Below the pieces are notes generated by a model that was not told the DNA's origin, searched no databases, and saw nothing but the letters and a program-made list of their open reading frames with translations. The position numbers and the translations under genes are program-made. From Pinirhizobacter sp036499745 (GTDB lineage: Bacteria > Pseudomonadota > Gammaproteobacteria > Xanthomonadales > Rhodanobacteraceae), in assembly GCF_036499745.1 (NCBI RefSeq), contig NZ_DASYDG010000032.1:1-64000 (forward strand): a stretch of DNA of 64,000 bases. Reading direction: 5' to 3'. Shown here one piece after another: positions 16,807 through 24,434 of this stretch. Every line of letters begins with the position of its first letter. Position 1 is the stretch's first letter.

Positions 16807-17133
16807 TCAGGCCGCAGCGTCCTTCAGCTTCTTGAGCGGACGGATCTTCAGCTTGACCGAGGCCGGCTTGGCAGCGAACCACTGCTCTTCACCGGTGAAC
16901 GGGTTCTTGCCCTTGCGCTTCGGCTTGGCGGCAACCGCCTGCGAGGTGACCTTGAACAGGCCCGGAAGCACGAACTGCCCAGCGCCCTTCTTGTGCACCG
17001 AGGCGCTCATGGCTTCTTCGAGCGCGACCAGGACGGCCTTGACGCCCTTCGGCTCCACGCCGCTCTGCGACGCGATGTGGGCCACGAGGGCCGTCTTGTT
17101 CAGAACTTCCTTGATAGGTTTGATCGAAGCCAT
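16807..17133 (-). CDS. HU-family DNA-binding protein
   Basis: The 108-residue basic protein fits the HU/IHF fold: N-terminal helices (LNKTALVAHIASQSGVEP), a central GAGQFVLPGLFKVTSQAV and a GKNPFTGEEQWFAAKPASVK beta-arm region with a lysine-rich end. It differs from classical 90-residue HU by a longer N-terminus and a KLKIRPLKKLKDAAA tail. Relatives are common in Xanthomonadales as nucleoid proteins. The gene is single and ends at the shared terminator. Confidence 0.92.
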   Translation of the reverse strand: MASIKPIKEVLNKTALVAHIASQSGVEPKGVKAVLVALEEAMSASVHKKGAGQFVLPGLFKVTSQAVAAKPKRKGKNPFTGEEQWFAAKPASVKLKIRPLKKLKDAAA

Positions 17134-17313
17134 CTAGTGAATCCTCTTTGGGATAGGTCAATTACAGCGGTTGTAGATGCGCCCCCGGCGCCGTTACGGA
17201 CTGTAATGCCAAGCGATACCGAAAAAACAGTCCTTTTTTAAGGCTTTTTGCAGGTTTTTTTGCATTAGGGGCCTAATGCCGAAGTTCGCTTGGAATGCAA
17301 GCCCCCTTTTGCA

Positions 17314-17340
17314 GGGGTTGGGAGGGGGTGTTTTGGGGGG
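17314..17340 (+). repeat. G-quadruplex motif
   Basis: GGGG-TT-GGG-A-GGGGG-TGTTTT-GGGGGG on the plus strand satisfies the four-run rule (at least three G per run, loops of 1-7). It is noncoding and lies about 180 bp upstream of the HU gene start, on the strand opposite to that gene. Confidence 0.6.
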
Positions 17341-17386
17341 CTTCGGTTGGACGGTCGGGGAGTGGGGGAGAGGTGTTCGGGCGACT

Positions 17387-17463
17387 GGGGGTCAGAGCCA
17401 TTGCCCCGGGGGCCGGTGTCGCTTTTGCGGAATGCTTTGGCCGGGGAAATGGATCTGACCCCC
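17387..17463. repeat. Solitary REP-like palindromic element (GGGGTCAGA type)
   Basis: The 23-bp ends at 17387-17409 and 17441-17463 are inverted copies with two mismatches; the outermost parts are GGGGGTCAGA and TCTGACCCCC. Elements with GGGGTCAGA...TCTGACCCC ends are widespread in Xanthomonadales and are thought to be moved by REP-associated tyrosine transposases (IS200-like). No transposase is adjacent, so this would be a non-autonomous copy. Confidence 0.65.
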
Positions 17464-17579
17464 ACTTCGTTGCTGCGTTTAGGTTGGTCGGAGCGTTATC
17501 CCCACTTCGGTAGGGTGTTTGGGCTGCCCGGGGCGTAATCCCCACCTCGTTCAGGTTTTGAGTGGCCGAAGGGCCAGCT
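17460..17579. repeat. Three degenerate 40-bp direct repeats
   Basis: CCCCACTTCG begins at 17460 and again at 17500, and CCCCACCTCG begins at 17540, exactly 40 bp apart. The first two units also share a late GCGTTAT/GCGTAAT segment just before the next unit. The rest of each unit is diverged. The first repeat starts inside the right end of the palindromic element. Confidence 0.55.
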
Positions 17580-17729
17580 TTGTTACGGCGTTTGGCGGGC
17601 GGGGGGGCGGCCGCCCTAACGTTTCCTTAACCGTTCGCCACCGGGAACGCAGTAAATCCGCCAAAGCACTCCCCCCGTCGTCCAAACGGGCGTACCATTT
17701 GTTACGTAGACTTTAATTTTTCGTGGCTG

Positions 17730-17842
17730 CCCCCACAAATGGGGGGAACCTAAAAGGCGCTGGCGTGTTCTGAAGACATGCACCGGGCGCCGAGCCGGGG
17801 AAATCCCTTCCCGAGCGACCGACCTAGACTTTGGAAAACATC
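17730..17842 (+). promoter_or_regulatory. Folded leader of the small gene at 17843
   Basis: Two strong hairpins precede the small gene. CCCCCA-CAAA-TGGGGG lies at 17730-17745. The second, at 17756-17791, pairs GGCGC with GCGCC outside and GCGTGT with ACATGC inside around a 7-base loop. No known riboswitch class is recognised. Transcription start and function are unknown. Confidence 0.4.
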
Positions 17843-18013
17843 ATGACCTTTGATTTCAATAGCGAATATGCCGCCGCCAACGAAGCGCCGTTCTACACCT
17901 GGACCCCGGCCGGCATGGTTTCGGCCAATGGCATCACGGCTCCCACGGTAGGTCCGGACGATGGCTACGACTGGCTGCGCGAAGTGGCCACCCGCCTTAA
18001 CAAGGCTGCTTAG
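17843..18013 (+). CDS. Small protein of unknown function (56 residues)
   Basis: The open frame starts MTFDFNSEYAAANEAPFYTW (ATG at 17843, weak GGA ribosome site) and ends with LREVATRLNKAA. An in-frame ATG four codons upstream is a less likely start. It has no cysteine, no signal peptide and no membrane segment, and it is rich in aromatic and small residues. Codon use at third positions matches real genes of the window. Its stop codon overlaps the stop codon of the convergent def gene by three bases. I do not recognise the family. The structured leader suggests regulated expression. Confidence 0.55.
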   Translation: MTFDFNSEYAAANEAPFYTWTPAGMVSANGITAPTVGPDDGYDWLREVATRLNKAA

Positions 18014-18546
18014 TCGTCCGCCACGTCCAAACCGGGGAATAACACCTCGGTAAACCCGAACTTGCTGAAATCCGTGATCCTGGACGGATAAAGCCGACCG
18101 ATCAGGTGGTCGCACTCGTGCTGCACCACCCGGGCATGGAAACCCTCAGCCGTACGGTCAACGGCCAGCCCATCCGGATCGATCCCCTGGTAACGGATCA
18201 GCGTGTAGCGGCTCACCGCCCCGCGCAGGCCAGGCACCGACAGGCAGCCCTCCCAGCCCTCCTCCATGTCCTGCGATATCGGCGTGATCTCCGGATTGAG
18301 CAGGATCGTCCGCGGCACGGGCGGCGCATCGGGGTACCGGTCGCTGCTGTCGAAGCCGAAAATCACCAGCTGCAGGTCCACCCCGATCTGGGGTGCGGCC
18401 AGGCCCACGCCACCGGCGTGGAACATCGTGTCGAACATATCCTGGACCAGCGCCTTCAACTCATCGCTGCCGACCATGGCCGGCGGCACCGGCGGCGCCA
18501 CGCGCAACAGGCGCGGGTCTCCCATTTTCAGGATTTCACGGATCAC
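18010..18546 (-). CDS. def: Peptide deformylase
   Basis: The 178-residue protein has all three deformylase motifs: GGVGLAAPQIG near 46-56, EGWEGCLSVPGLRG near 97-110 with the metal-binding Cys, and QHECDHLIGRLYP near 145-157 with the HExxH zinc/iron ligands. The start MIREILKMGDPRLL is typical. It removes formyl groups from nascent proteins. It is not next to fmt, so it may be a second copy in this genome. The x position of HExxH includes Cys (HECDH), which is tolerated in the family. Confidence 0.94.
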   Translation of the reverse strand: MIREILKMGDPRLLRVAPPVPPAMVGSDELKALVQDMFDTMFHAGGVGLAAPQIGVDLQLVIFGFDSSDRYPDAPPVPRTILLNPEITPISQDMEEGWEGCLSVPGLRGAVSRYTLIRYQGIDPDGLAVDRTAEGFHARVVQHECDHLIGRLYPSRITDFSKFGFTEVLFPGLDVADD

Positions 18547-18755
18547 GGCTCACTCCTTGAATGCGTGGCGCCCCGTCGGGCATGCCAAAGGTATGGCATC
18601 CCGTCACGCGGGAAGCAAGCCCCGGAAGAAGCCTCGTTCAGGCCCATCGGATCCCGGCGCATTCGACCAATGGCTAATGCCCGCGAACCCGCTTAAGCAT
18701 TGACCCCTTAGGGTGCGCGGGACGACCCTTGTCCCAGTCTCATGGGGAGTTGTCG

Positions 18756-20837
18756 ATGAACATTGCAACCGAAAAAAGCAGTCCGGCGGGAAAGATCCTC
18801 TGGGCCGCCATCTCCATTGTCGGTGCCTGGTGCCTGGGCGTGGTCGCCCTGCGCCGCGGCGAGCCGATCAATGCGATATGGGTGGTGGCCGCGTCCATCG
18901 CGGTGTTCATGATCGGCTACCGCTTCTATAGCCGGATGATCGCCACCCGGGTATTGCAGCTGGATCCCTCGCGCGCCACGCCGGCAGTGCTTCACAATGA
19001 CGGCCTGGACTACGTGCCCACCGACAAATGGGTGGTCTTCGGCCACCACTTCGCCGCCATCGCCGGCGCCGGGCCCCTGGTGGGGCCGGTACTTGCCGCC
19101 CAGATGGGTTACCTGCCCGGCATGCTCTGGATCCTGGTCGGCGTGATCTTCGCCGGCGCCGTGCAGGACTTCATGATCCTGGGGCTTTCTCTTCGCCGCG
19201 ACGGGCGCTCGCTCGGCCACATGCTGCGCGAGGAACTGGGCCCGGTGGCGGGTGTGGTGGCCATGGTGGGCGTGCTGGTGCTGATGATGATCGTGCTGGC
19301 CGTACTGGCACTGGTGGTGGTCAAGGCGCTTACGCACAGCCCCTGGGGAACATTCACGGTGGCGGCGACCATTCCCATCGCGCTGCTCATGGGTGTGTAC
19401 TTGCGATACATCCGGCCGGGCAAGATCCTCGAGGTCTCGATCATCGGCCTGGTGCTGCTGCTGGCCTCGATCTGGGCGGGCGCTTCCGTGGCGGCCTCGC
19501 CGACCTGGGGACCGGTGTTCGATTTCGATGCCAAGGGCCTGGCGTGGCTGCTGATCGCGTATGGCTTCTGTGCCTCGGTTTTGCCGGTGTGGCTGCTGCT
19601 GGCACCACGCGATTATCTTTCCACGTTCCTGAAGATCGGTACCATCGCCCTGCTGGCGCTGGCGATCTTCCTGGCTGCGCCCACCCTGCAGATGCCGGCG
19701 GTGACCAAGTTCATCGACGGCTCCGGCCCGGTGTTCCAGGGCAACCTGTTCCCGTTCCTCTTCATCACCATCGCCTGTGGCGCGGTATCGGGCTGGCATT
19801 CGATCATCGCCTCTGGCACCACGCCGAAGCTGCTGTCGAACGAGGGCGAGGCGCGCATGGTGGGTTACGGCGGCATGTTGATGGAGGCGTTCGTGGCCAT
19901 CATGGCGCTGATCGCCGCGGCATCGCTGCATCCTGGCGTGTATTTTGCGATGAACTCACCCGCGGCGCTGGTGGGCACCACGGTCGAGCACGCTGCCACG
20001 ACCATCAGCCAGTGGGGCTTCGTGGTGCGGCCGGACGAACTTACCCAGATCGCCAAGGACATCGGCGAAGGCACCGTGCTTGGAAGGGCCGGTGGCGCAC
20101 CCACGCTTGCCGTGGGCATGGCGCAGCTGCTGCACAACGTGATTCCCGGCGAAGGCATGCTGGCCTTCTGGTACCACTACGCGATCCTGTTCGAAGCGCT
20201 GTTCATCCTGACCACGGTCGATGCCGGCACGCGCGTGGGCCGCTTCATGATCCAGGAAATCGCAGGGCTGGTATCGCCGGAGCTGAAAAAGACCGAATCG
20301 TGGGCCGGCAACCTGATCGCCACGGCGATATGCGTGGGTCTGTGGGGGTATTTCCTCTACCAGGGCTCGGTGGATCCATTGGGCGGCATCAATACCCTAT
20401 GGCCCCTGTTCGGCATCGCCAACCAGATGCTGGCGGCGATCGCGCTGATGCTGGCGACGGTGGTGACGGTAAAGCTCAAGCGCCAACGGTACGTGCTGGT
20501 GCCGGGCATCCCTGCCATTTGGCTGATCGTCTGCACGCTTACCGCCGGATACCAGAAGCTGGTGGGACCGATCAGCTTTACCGCCGCGGCGCAGAAGTAC
20601 GCCGACGCACTCGCCGCGGGCCAGATGCTCGCCCCGGCCAAGACGGTAGCCGCCATGAACCAGATCATCACCAACAACCGCGTGGATATGGCGCTCACCG
20701 CCATCTTCATGGTGCTGGTAATAGTGATGACGCTGTTCGGCATCCGCGCCATGATGCAGGCGTGGAAGGCCAACCGGCCGACCGCCAACGAAGAGCCGTA
20801 CGTCGCACTTTCGTCAGTGCCGGCGGCAGCGAGGTAA
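18756..20837 (+). CDS. cstA: Carbon starvation protein CstA, peptide/pyruvate transporter
   Basis: Start set at ATG 18756 (MNIATEKSSPAGK) because GGGGAG lies seven bases before it; this gives 693 residues. The protein has many membrane segments (about 16-18) and the CstA signature regions near 95-130 (FGHHFAAIAGAGPLVGPVLA) and EGMLAFWYHYAILFEALFIL near 470. CstA is an inner-membrane transporter induced by carbon limitation; E. coli homologs move peptides and pyruvate. It is followed by a YbdD-family gene four bases downstream. Confidence 0.95.
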   Translation: MNIATEKSSPAGKILWAAISIVGAWCLGVVALRRGEPINAIWVVAASIAVFMIGYRFYSRMIATRVLQLDPSRATPAVLHNDGLDYVPTDKWVVFGHHFAAIAGAGPLVGPVLAAQMGYLPGMLWILVGVIFAGAVQDFMILGLSLRRDGRSLGHMLREELGPVAGVVAMVGVLVLMMIVLAVLALVVVKALTHSPWGTFTVAATIPIALLMGVYLRYIRPGKILEVSIIGLVLLLASIWAGASVAASPTWGPVFDFDAKGLAWLLIAYGFCASVLPVWLLLAPRDYLSTFLKIGTIALLALAIFLAAPTLQMPAVTKFIDGSGPVFQGNLFPFLFITIACGAVSGWHSIIASGTTPKLLSNEGEARMVGYGGMLMEAFVAIMALIAAASLHPGVYFAMNSPAALVGTTVEHAATTISQWGFVVRPDELTQIAKDIGEGTVLGRAGGAPTLAVGMAQLLHNVIPGEGMLAFWYHYAILFEALFILTTVDAGTRVGRFMIQEIAGLVSPELKKTESWAGNLIATAICVGLWGYFLYQGSVDPLGGINTLWPLFGIANQMLAAIALMLATVVTVKLKRQRYVLVPGIPAIWLIVCTLTAGYQKLVGPISFTAAAQKYADALAAGQMLAPAKTVAAMNQIITNNRVDMALTAIFMVLVIVMTLFGIRAMMQAWKANRPTANEEPYVALSSVPAAAR

Positions 20838-20841
20838 CCGG

Positions 20842-21045
20842 ATGAATACTGCACGGGAACATTTGCAGTCGACGTGGAGGTGGGCGGTGCAAACCGCCCG
20901 CCTCTGCTGCGGCGTGCCGGATTACGATGTTTATGTAAAACACCTGAAGGAGCACCACCCGGAGAAGACTATTCCTTCGTATGGGGAATTTTTCAGGGAG
21001 AGGCAGGAAGCGCGGTACAAGGGTGGCGGCGGCCGCTGTTGCTGA
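20842..21045 (+). CDS. YbdD/YjiX family small protein
   Basis: The 67-residue protein has the family core CGVPDYDVYVKHLKEHHPEK followed by PSYGEFFRERQEARY. YbdD/YjiX proteins are encoded beside CstA or its paralog BtsT and are needed for their transport function in E. coli. Here the gene starts four bases after the cstA stop codon, so the two are one operon. The end, GGGGRCC, is typical for the family. Confidence 0.93.
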   Translation: MNTAREHLQSTWRWAVQTARLCCGVPDYDVYVKHLKEHHPEKTIPSYGEFFRERQEARYKGGGGRCC

Positions 21046-21085
21046 GAACCCTGCCGGCTGTGGTCGCCCGGACGCGGTCGCCGGA

Positions 21086-21976
21086 TCAACCTGCATTCGT
21101 CAATATCTTCCTGTTTAGGATGACCGTTGCGTCGTAAAGATGGCGGCTAATGTCATGTAGTACAGAAAGCCTTTGATCGATCTCGCCCACCCGCATCTGC
21201 CGCCTGATGACATTGATCGGCTCATCGATGGATGTACCTCCGCCACCCTGGAGCAGGCCATTCTTCATTGTTTCGAGTTTGGAAATCATCGGTTCGACTT
21301 TATTCTTTCTCAGCCCCGTTCCCAGGCAATGGGCCACCCTGTTGAGCGCATCGGTTTGCGCCTCGTCATTGTCCGCCATGCGTTGAGCCGCCCGCGCCGC
21401 TCCATCGACTTCGTTCCTCAATGCATGCAGTTCCGGCAGCGACGTCCCGTCCATTTGCACTCCATCCATTAACGAGAATCTCCCGATCACCTGCTCGCAA
21501 ACACCGACGATGGCCTGGCTATCAGAAGTGACCAGATGTTCGGCCTTTGGTGCGCAGCGCGCGACTTCATTGTTGGTTGGCAAACCACGGCCAATCGGGA
21601 TCAAATGTCCTGGCCGTGATGGGCAACCCGGCACCGCTGCCAACGATGTGGAACGACCGTGTGCTGTATAAACAACGCCTGCTCCGGCTACCAACAAGAG
21701 GGCAGCGGCTACGGTGATACCGACGGGTACAGGGTTCCGCCTCAACGCCGCACCGATTCCACCGGCAACACCATGGCTGCCCGAACCCTCTGCAGAAGTG
21801 CACTCTTCGACGCTCAACGCGTGGTAAACACCACGACCGGACCCGACGACCGTGGTATTGGAAACTTCAAGGAGTTCCTGGAACTGATGCGAATCATTCC
21901 CCTGCCTTTGATGTGAATTTGCCAGGTTGTGAAAGCTACCGATCTGCGCTCGGTGGGCATCATTGACGATGGGCAA
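21086..21976 (-). CDS. Orphan single-pass membrane protein of unknown function
   Basis: The 296-residue protein has a hydrophilic N-terminal part (about 1-83) and one strong hydrophobic segment near 84-106 (NPVPVGITVAAALLLVAGAG). A C-terminal part of about 190 residues contains several cysteines (PGCPSRPGHL, VARCAPK, VGVCEQV, VAHCLGTG) and helical, charged stretches. It has no cleavable signal peptide. The DNA is visibly richer in A and T than its neighbours and codon choice is less biased, suggesting acquisition. I do not recognise the family; a secreted effector or a membrane-bound surface protein are both possible. A protein of similar layout is encoded at 53796-54770. Confidence 0.7.
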   Translation of the reverse strand: MPIVNDAHRAQIGSFHNLANSHQRQGNDSHQFQELLEVSNTTVVGSGRGVYHALSVEECTSAEGSGSHGVAGGIGAALRRNPVPVGITVAAALLLVAGAGVVYTAHGRSTSLAAVPGCPSRPGHLIPIGRGLPTNNEVARCAPKAEHLVTSDSQAIVGVCEQVIGRFSLMDGVQMDGTSLPELHALRNEVDGAARAAQRMADNDEAQTDALNRVAHCLGTGLRKNKVEPMISKLETMKNGLLQGGGGTSIDEPINVIRRQMRVGEIDQRLSVLHDISRHLYDATVILNRKILTNAG

Positions 21977-22238
21977 GCGATTCTCCTTTGCCAGGCATGT
22001 AAGTTCCGAGTGTCTTACGACACGTGCTTACCGGCTTGCAGAACTCGCTCAACTTGTCATCTCGCTTGCGTCTCATTCGAATTTTTCGCGGCCGGTATCG
22101 AGTCGCCGATGCGGTATTGGCGCGACAGCGGTTGCCCGACGTTTGAGGTTTCTCCGATGGGATGTCGGTGAAAACTTTGCGACGCTTACTATGGATGCGG
22201 AGCGTGGAATCCGGGATCATTCGCGTGCCGTCGGGGCA
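21977..22238. other. Gene-free A/T-richer interval upstream of the orphan gene
   Basis: No gene is supported. A perfect small hairpin GTGTC-TTAC-GACAC lies at 22010-22023. The region should hold the promoter of the minus-strand orphan gene, but I could not pick boxes with confidence. Confidence 0.5.
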
Positions 22239-22555
22239 ACACCCGGCGGTCGGGTGTGGAAACCCGTTTAGATGAGGCCGGGTACCGCAGGCAATCCTGC
22301 GGTACCCGTGGCTCCCCGCTATCTATGGTGGGCGGCCAGGCGGGTTTCGACCCGACCGTCTCCTCATCTGCGGTTTCCACCCTGGCTCGCCCGCCACCCC
22401 GGTCTCGAAAGGCGGAGTGGCGGAGTCCGCCTCGAGTCAGCGCAGGACGGATGAACCATCGGATCGCGTGGAAGTGATCCACGGCTGGCTAACCGGTCAC
22501 GAACGCCATGAGGTGACTGGGGTCGGCAGGCAGAAATGCCTGGATGGTTCATTCG
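22239..22555 (+). ncRNA. Candidate structured RNA with two multibranched domains
   Basis: The segment folds almost completely. Hairpin CACCCG/CGGGTG lies at 22240-22256. Domain one is closed by GTGGAAACC (22256-22264) with GGTTTCCAC (22372-22380) and AGATGAGG (22270-22277) with CCTCATCT (22362-22369). It holds a perfect 13-bp hairpin (22279-22308), an imperfect one (22309-22338) and CGGGT-TTCG-ACCCG (22341-22354). An 11-bp bulged hairpin spans 22404-22436. Domain two is closed by a 13-bp stem (22448-22460 with 22543-22555). It holds hairpins at 22467-22483, 22493-22520 and 22527-22542, the last with a GAAA tetraloop. Three G-U pairs are possible only on the plus strand, favouring that orientation. 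No known class recognised. Confidence 0.5.
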
Positions 22556-22593
22556 CCCGGTCCGTCCGAGCATGGTGCAGCGCGAATCGGGCC

Positions 22594-23472
22594 CTACAAC
22601 ACCTGGTGCGTATTCCGCTTCGGCCCCAGTTCCACGATGTACATCGCGCCGAGCATCAATCCACCGCCCACCACCGTGCGCCAACCCAACACGTCCACGC
22701 CCAGCGCGATGGCGAACGCCGCGGCGAACACCGGTTCGAGTGTCATCACGATGGCCGCGCGGGTGGAGCTCATGTGCGCCTGCGCCCAGGTCTGGACCAG
22801 CATGCACAGGGCGCCGGCGGCCAGCGCCATATACAGCACGGATATCCAGGCGGATGTGTCTGGCGGAAGAGACGGGCCGTGCGGCAATGTGGCCAGCAGG
22901 CACACCAGCGCGATCGCCCCCATTTGCACCGCGGACATGCCGAACGCTTCGCCCTTTCGCGACCAGCGGCCCAGCCCGATGATGTGCAAACCGTAAAGCG
23001 CGGCGGATACGAGCGTCAGCATCACGCCGGTATCCAGCTCAAAGCCGTGCAGTGCAAGCAGGCCCAGACCGACCGCTGCCACCACCACCGCCACCCACGT
23101 CGCCGGCGGGGTACGCTCCTTCAGCAACACCCAGCCAAGCAACGGGGTAAAGACCACATACATGCCCGTGGCGAAGCCACTGACGCTCGGGCTTATACGC
23201 GCCAGGCCCCATGTCTGCAGCAGCTGCGCCACGCCGTAGAGCGCACCCAGCGCCAGCGCGCGCAGCAACTGGCCGCGATCCATGCGCAGCACGGGCCGAA
23301 CGAACAACACCAGCATCACCAGCGCGGCCACGGTAAATCGCACAGCGAGGAAATCGGGCACGCTCATGCGGCCGACCACGCCCTTGATCAGGGCGAAAGT
23401 AGAGCCCCAGACCGCGGTAACCAGTAACAGGCCAAGCGTCGGCGCCAGCGCGCGGTCGCGCCCGGAGGTCAC
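22594..23472 (-). CDS. DMT-superfamily (EamA) transporter
   Basis: The start is the GTG at 23472 (VTSGRDRALAPTLGLLLV), which overlaps the stop of the upstream glycosyltransferase gene (GTGA). The 292-residue protein has ten predicted membrane segments in two EamA repeats; the first opens with LLLVTAVWGSTFALIKGVVG and the second with VMLTLVSAALYGLHIIGLGR. Such proteins export metabolites such as amino acids; the substrate is not predictable. Coupling to a glycosyltransferase gene is probably just operon packing. Confidence 0.9.
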   Translation of the reverse strand: MTSGRDRALAPTLGLLLVTAVWGSTFALIKGVVGRMSVPDFLAVRFTVAALVMLVLFVRPVLRMDRGQLLRALALGALYGVAQLLQTWGLARISPSVSGFATGMYVVFTPLLGWVLLKERTPPATWVAVVVAAVGLGLLALHGFELDTGVMLTLVSAALYGLHIIGLGRWSRKGEAFGMSAVQMGAIALVCLLATLPHGPSLPPDTSAWISVLYMALAAGALCMLVQTWAQAHMSSTRAAIVMTLEPVFAAAFAIALGVDVLGWRTVVGGGLMLGAMYIVELGPKRNTHQVL

Positions 23473-24434
23473 TGCCGGCGTCGGCGCCGCAGCCACAGCA
23501 ACGGCGCGGTCACGACGAAATGCGCCCAGATCGCCAGCCAGACGAAACCCGACAACACGGGGCTGCGCGAAAGCGCATCGTGCTGGCGGAACCACCGCCA
23601 CATGCCGCGGTGCTTGAAGCGGCTGACAAACACCGGACGGTGCCGGCTGGAGCCGCCCTTGCCATGCTGCACACGCAAATTGCCGGCAAGGATCACCCGA
23701 TAGCCGGCATCGCGCAGGCGGCGGCAGAGGTCGAGATCTTCAAAGTGAAGGAAATAACCTTCGTCGAAGCCCGAAACGCGCTGGTACACGGCACGGGGGA
23801 ACAACATCAGGGCACCGGATACGGCTTCTTCGGGCGCGGGCCTGTCGGGCATCGGACCGGGCACGGCCACACCCCGCCCCTTGCGCCTGAGCATGGTGTT
23901 GATCACCCGGGCGACCGTGGGATCGCGGCGTCGCGAGGCTGGATCGGGCTTGCCTTCCAGGTCGCAGACCACGGCACCCACCACCCCGGTGTCGGGGTCG
24001 TTGGTAGCGATGTCGACCATACGGGGCAGGTCATCGGGTTCGAGCAGGCAATCGGGATTCACGATCGCAATGAAACGGCCGCGTGACATCGCCGCCCCAC
24101 GGTTGGCCGCCGGACCGAAGCCGAGGTTCGCGCGGTTGTAGACCACGCGCAGGCGATCTTCGTTCTGGAAGGCCCGTTCCACGGCTTCGGGCTGGCCATC
24201 GTCCGAGCCGTTATCGACCAGGATCAGTTCAACCTGGAGGTTGCTGGCCAGGATGCGGCGCACGCATTCACGCAGCGACTGCCCGCTATCGGCCGATACC
24301 ACCACCACGCTGCACGTAGGAATCGTCCGACTCGACGACGAGCGCTTGAAGGTGGTGGGTTTTTCAGTGCGCCAGTCGCCGAATTCACCCTTCGCCGGCG
24401 GCGCGTCGTAATCAATCCACCCAGGTCCGTGCAT
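23469..24434 (-). CDS. Family 2 glycosyltransferase, rhamnosyltransferase-like
   Basis: The 321-residue protein has the GT-A fold signatures: CSVVVVSADSG opening, LILVDNGSDDG near 72-82, NLGFGPAANRG near 103-113 and FIAIVNPDCLLEPDDL near 121-136 (the DxD-like site), then GFDEGYFLHFEDLDLCRRL near 215-235. One hydrophobic segment lies near the C-terminus (FVWLAIWAHFVVTAPLLWL). Such enzymes add sugars, often rhamnose, to lipopolysaccharide or exopolysaccharide. The ATG at 24434 overlaps the end of purL by 23 bases; the exact start is uncertain. Confidence 0.88.
   Translation of the reverse strand: MHGPGWIDYDAPPAKGEFGDWRTEKPTTFKRSSSSRTIPTCSVVVVSADSGQSLRECVRRILASNLQVELILVDNGSDDGQPEAVERAFQNEDRLRVVYNRANLGFGPAANRGAAMSRGRFIAIVNPDCLLEPDDLPRMVDIATNDPDTGVVGAVVCDLEGKPDPASRRRDPTVARVINTMLRRKGRGVAVPGPMPDRPAPEEAVSGALMLFPRAVYQRVSGFDEGYFLHFEDLDLCRRLRDAGYRVILAGNLRVQHGKGGSSRHRPVFVSRFKHRGMWRWFRQHDALSRSPVLSGFVWLAIWAHFVVTAPLLWLRRRRRQ

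Larger units (their letters stand above)
17134..17842. other. Gene-free 709-bp interval with repeats
   Basis: I see no convincing protein gene here: the short open frames are broken and G-run driven. It holds, in order, the HU leader, an 8-bp inverted repeat GCATTAGG-GG-CCTAATGC (17262-17279), a G-quadruplex motif, a 77-bp palindromic element, three 40-bp degenerate repeats, and the folded leader of the small gene at 17843. Confidence 0.7.

Noticed and set aside
17262..17279. Inverted repeat GCATTAGG-GG-CCTAATGC as a terminator
   Set aside because: The T-run is on the wrong side for either strand, so it is not an intrinsic terminator; an operator role cannot be shown.
19028..20845. A 605-codon plus-strand frame within cstA
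   Set aside because: Arginine-, glycine- and histidine-rich out-of-frame translation of cstA with no domain; cstA explains the sequence.
21977..22200. PIP-box or hrpII-box control of the orphan gene at 21086-21976
   Set aside because: Only one CGAA half is seen (22078-22081), with no partner at the required spacing, so type III regulon membership is not supported.
22189..22482. A 97-codon minus-strand frame across the folded segment
   Set aside because: Translation is arginine/proline-rich, lacks a ribosome site and follows the stems of the palindromes; no protein support.
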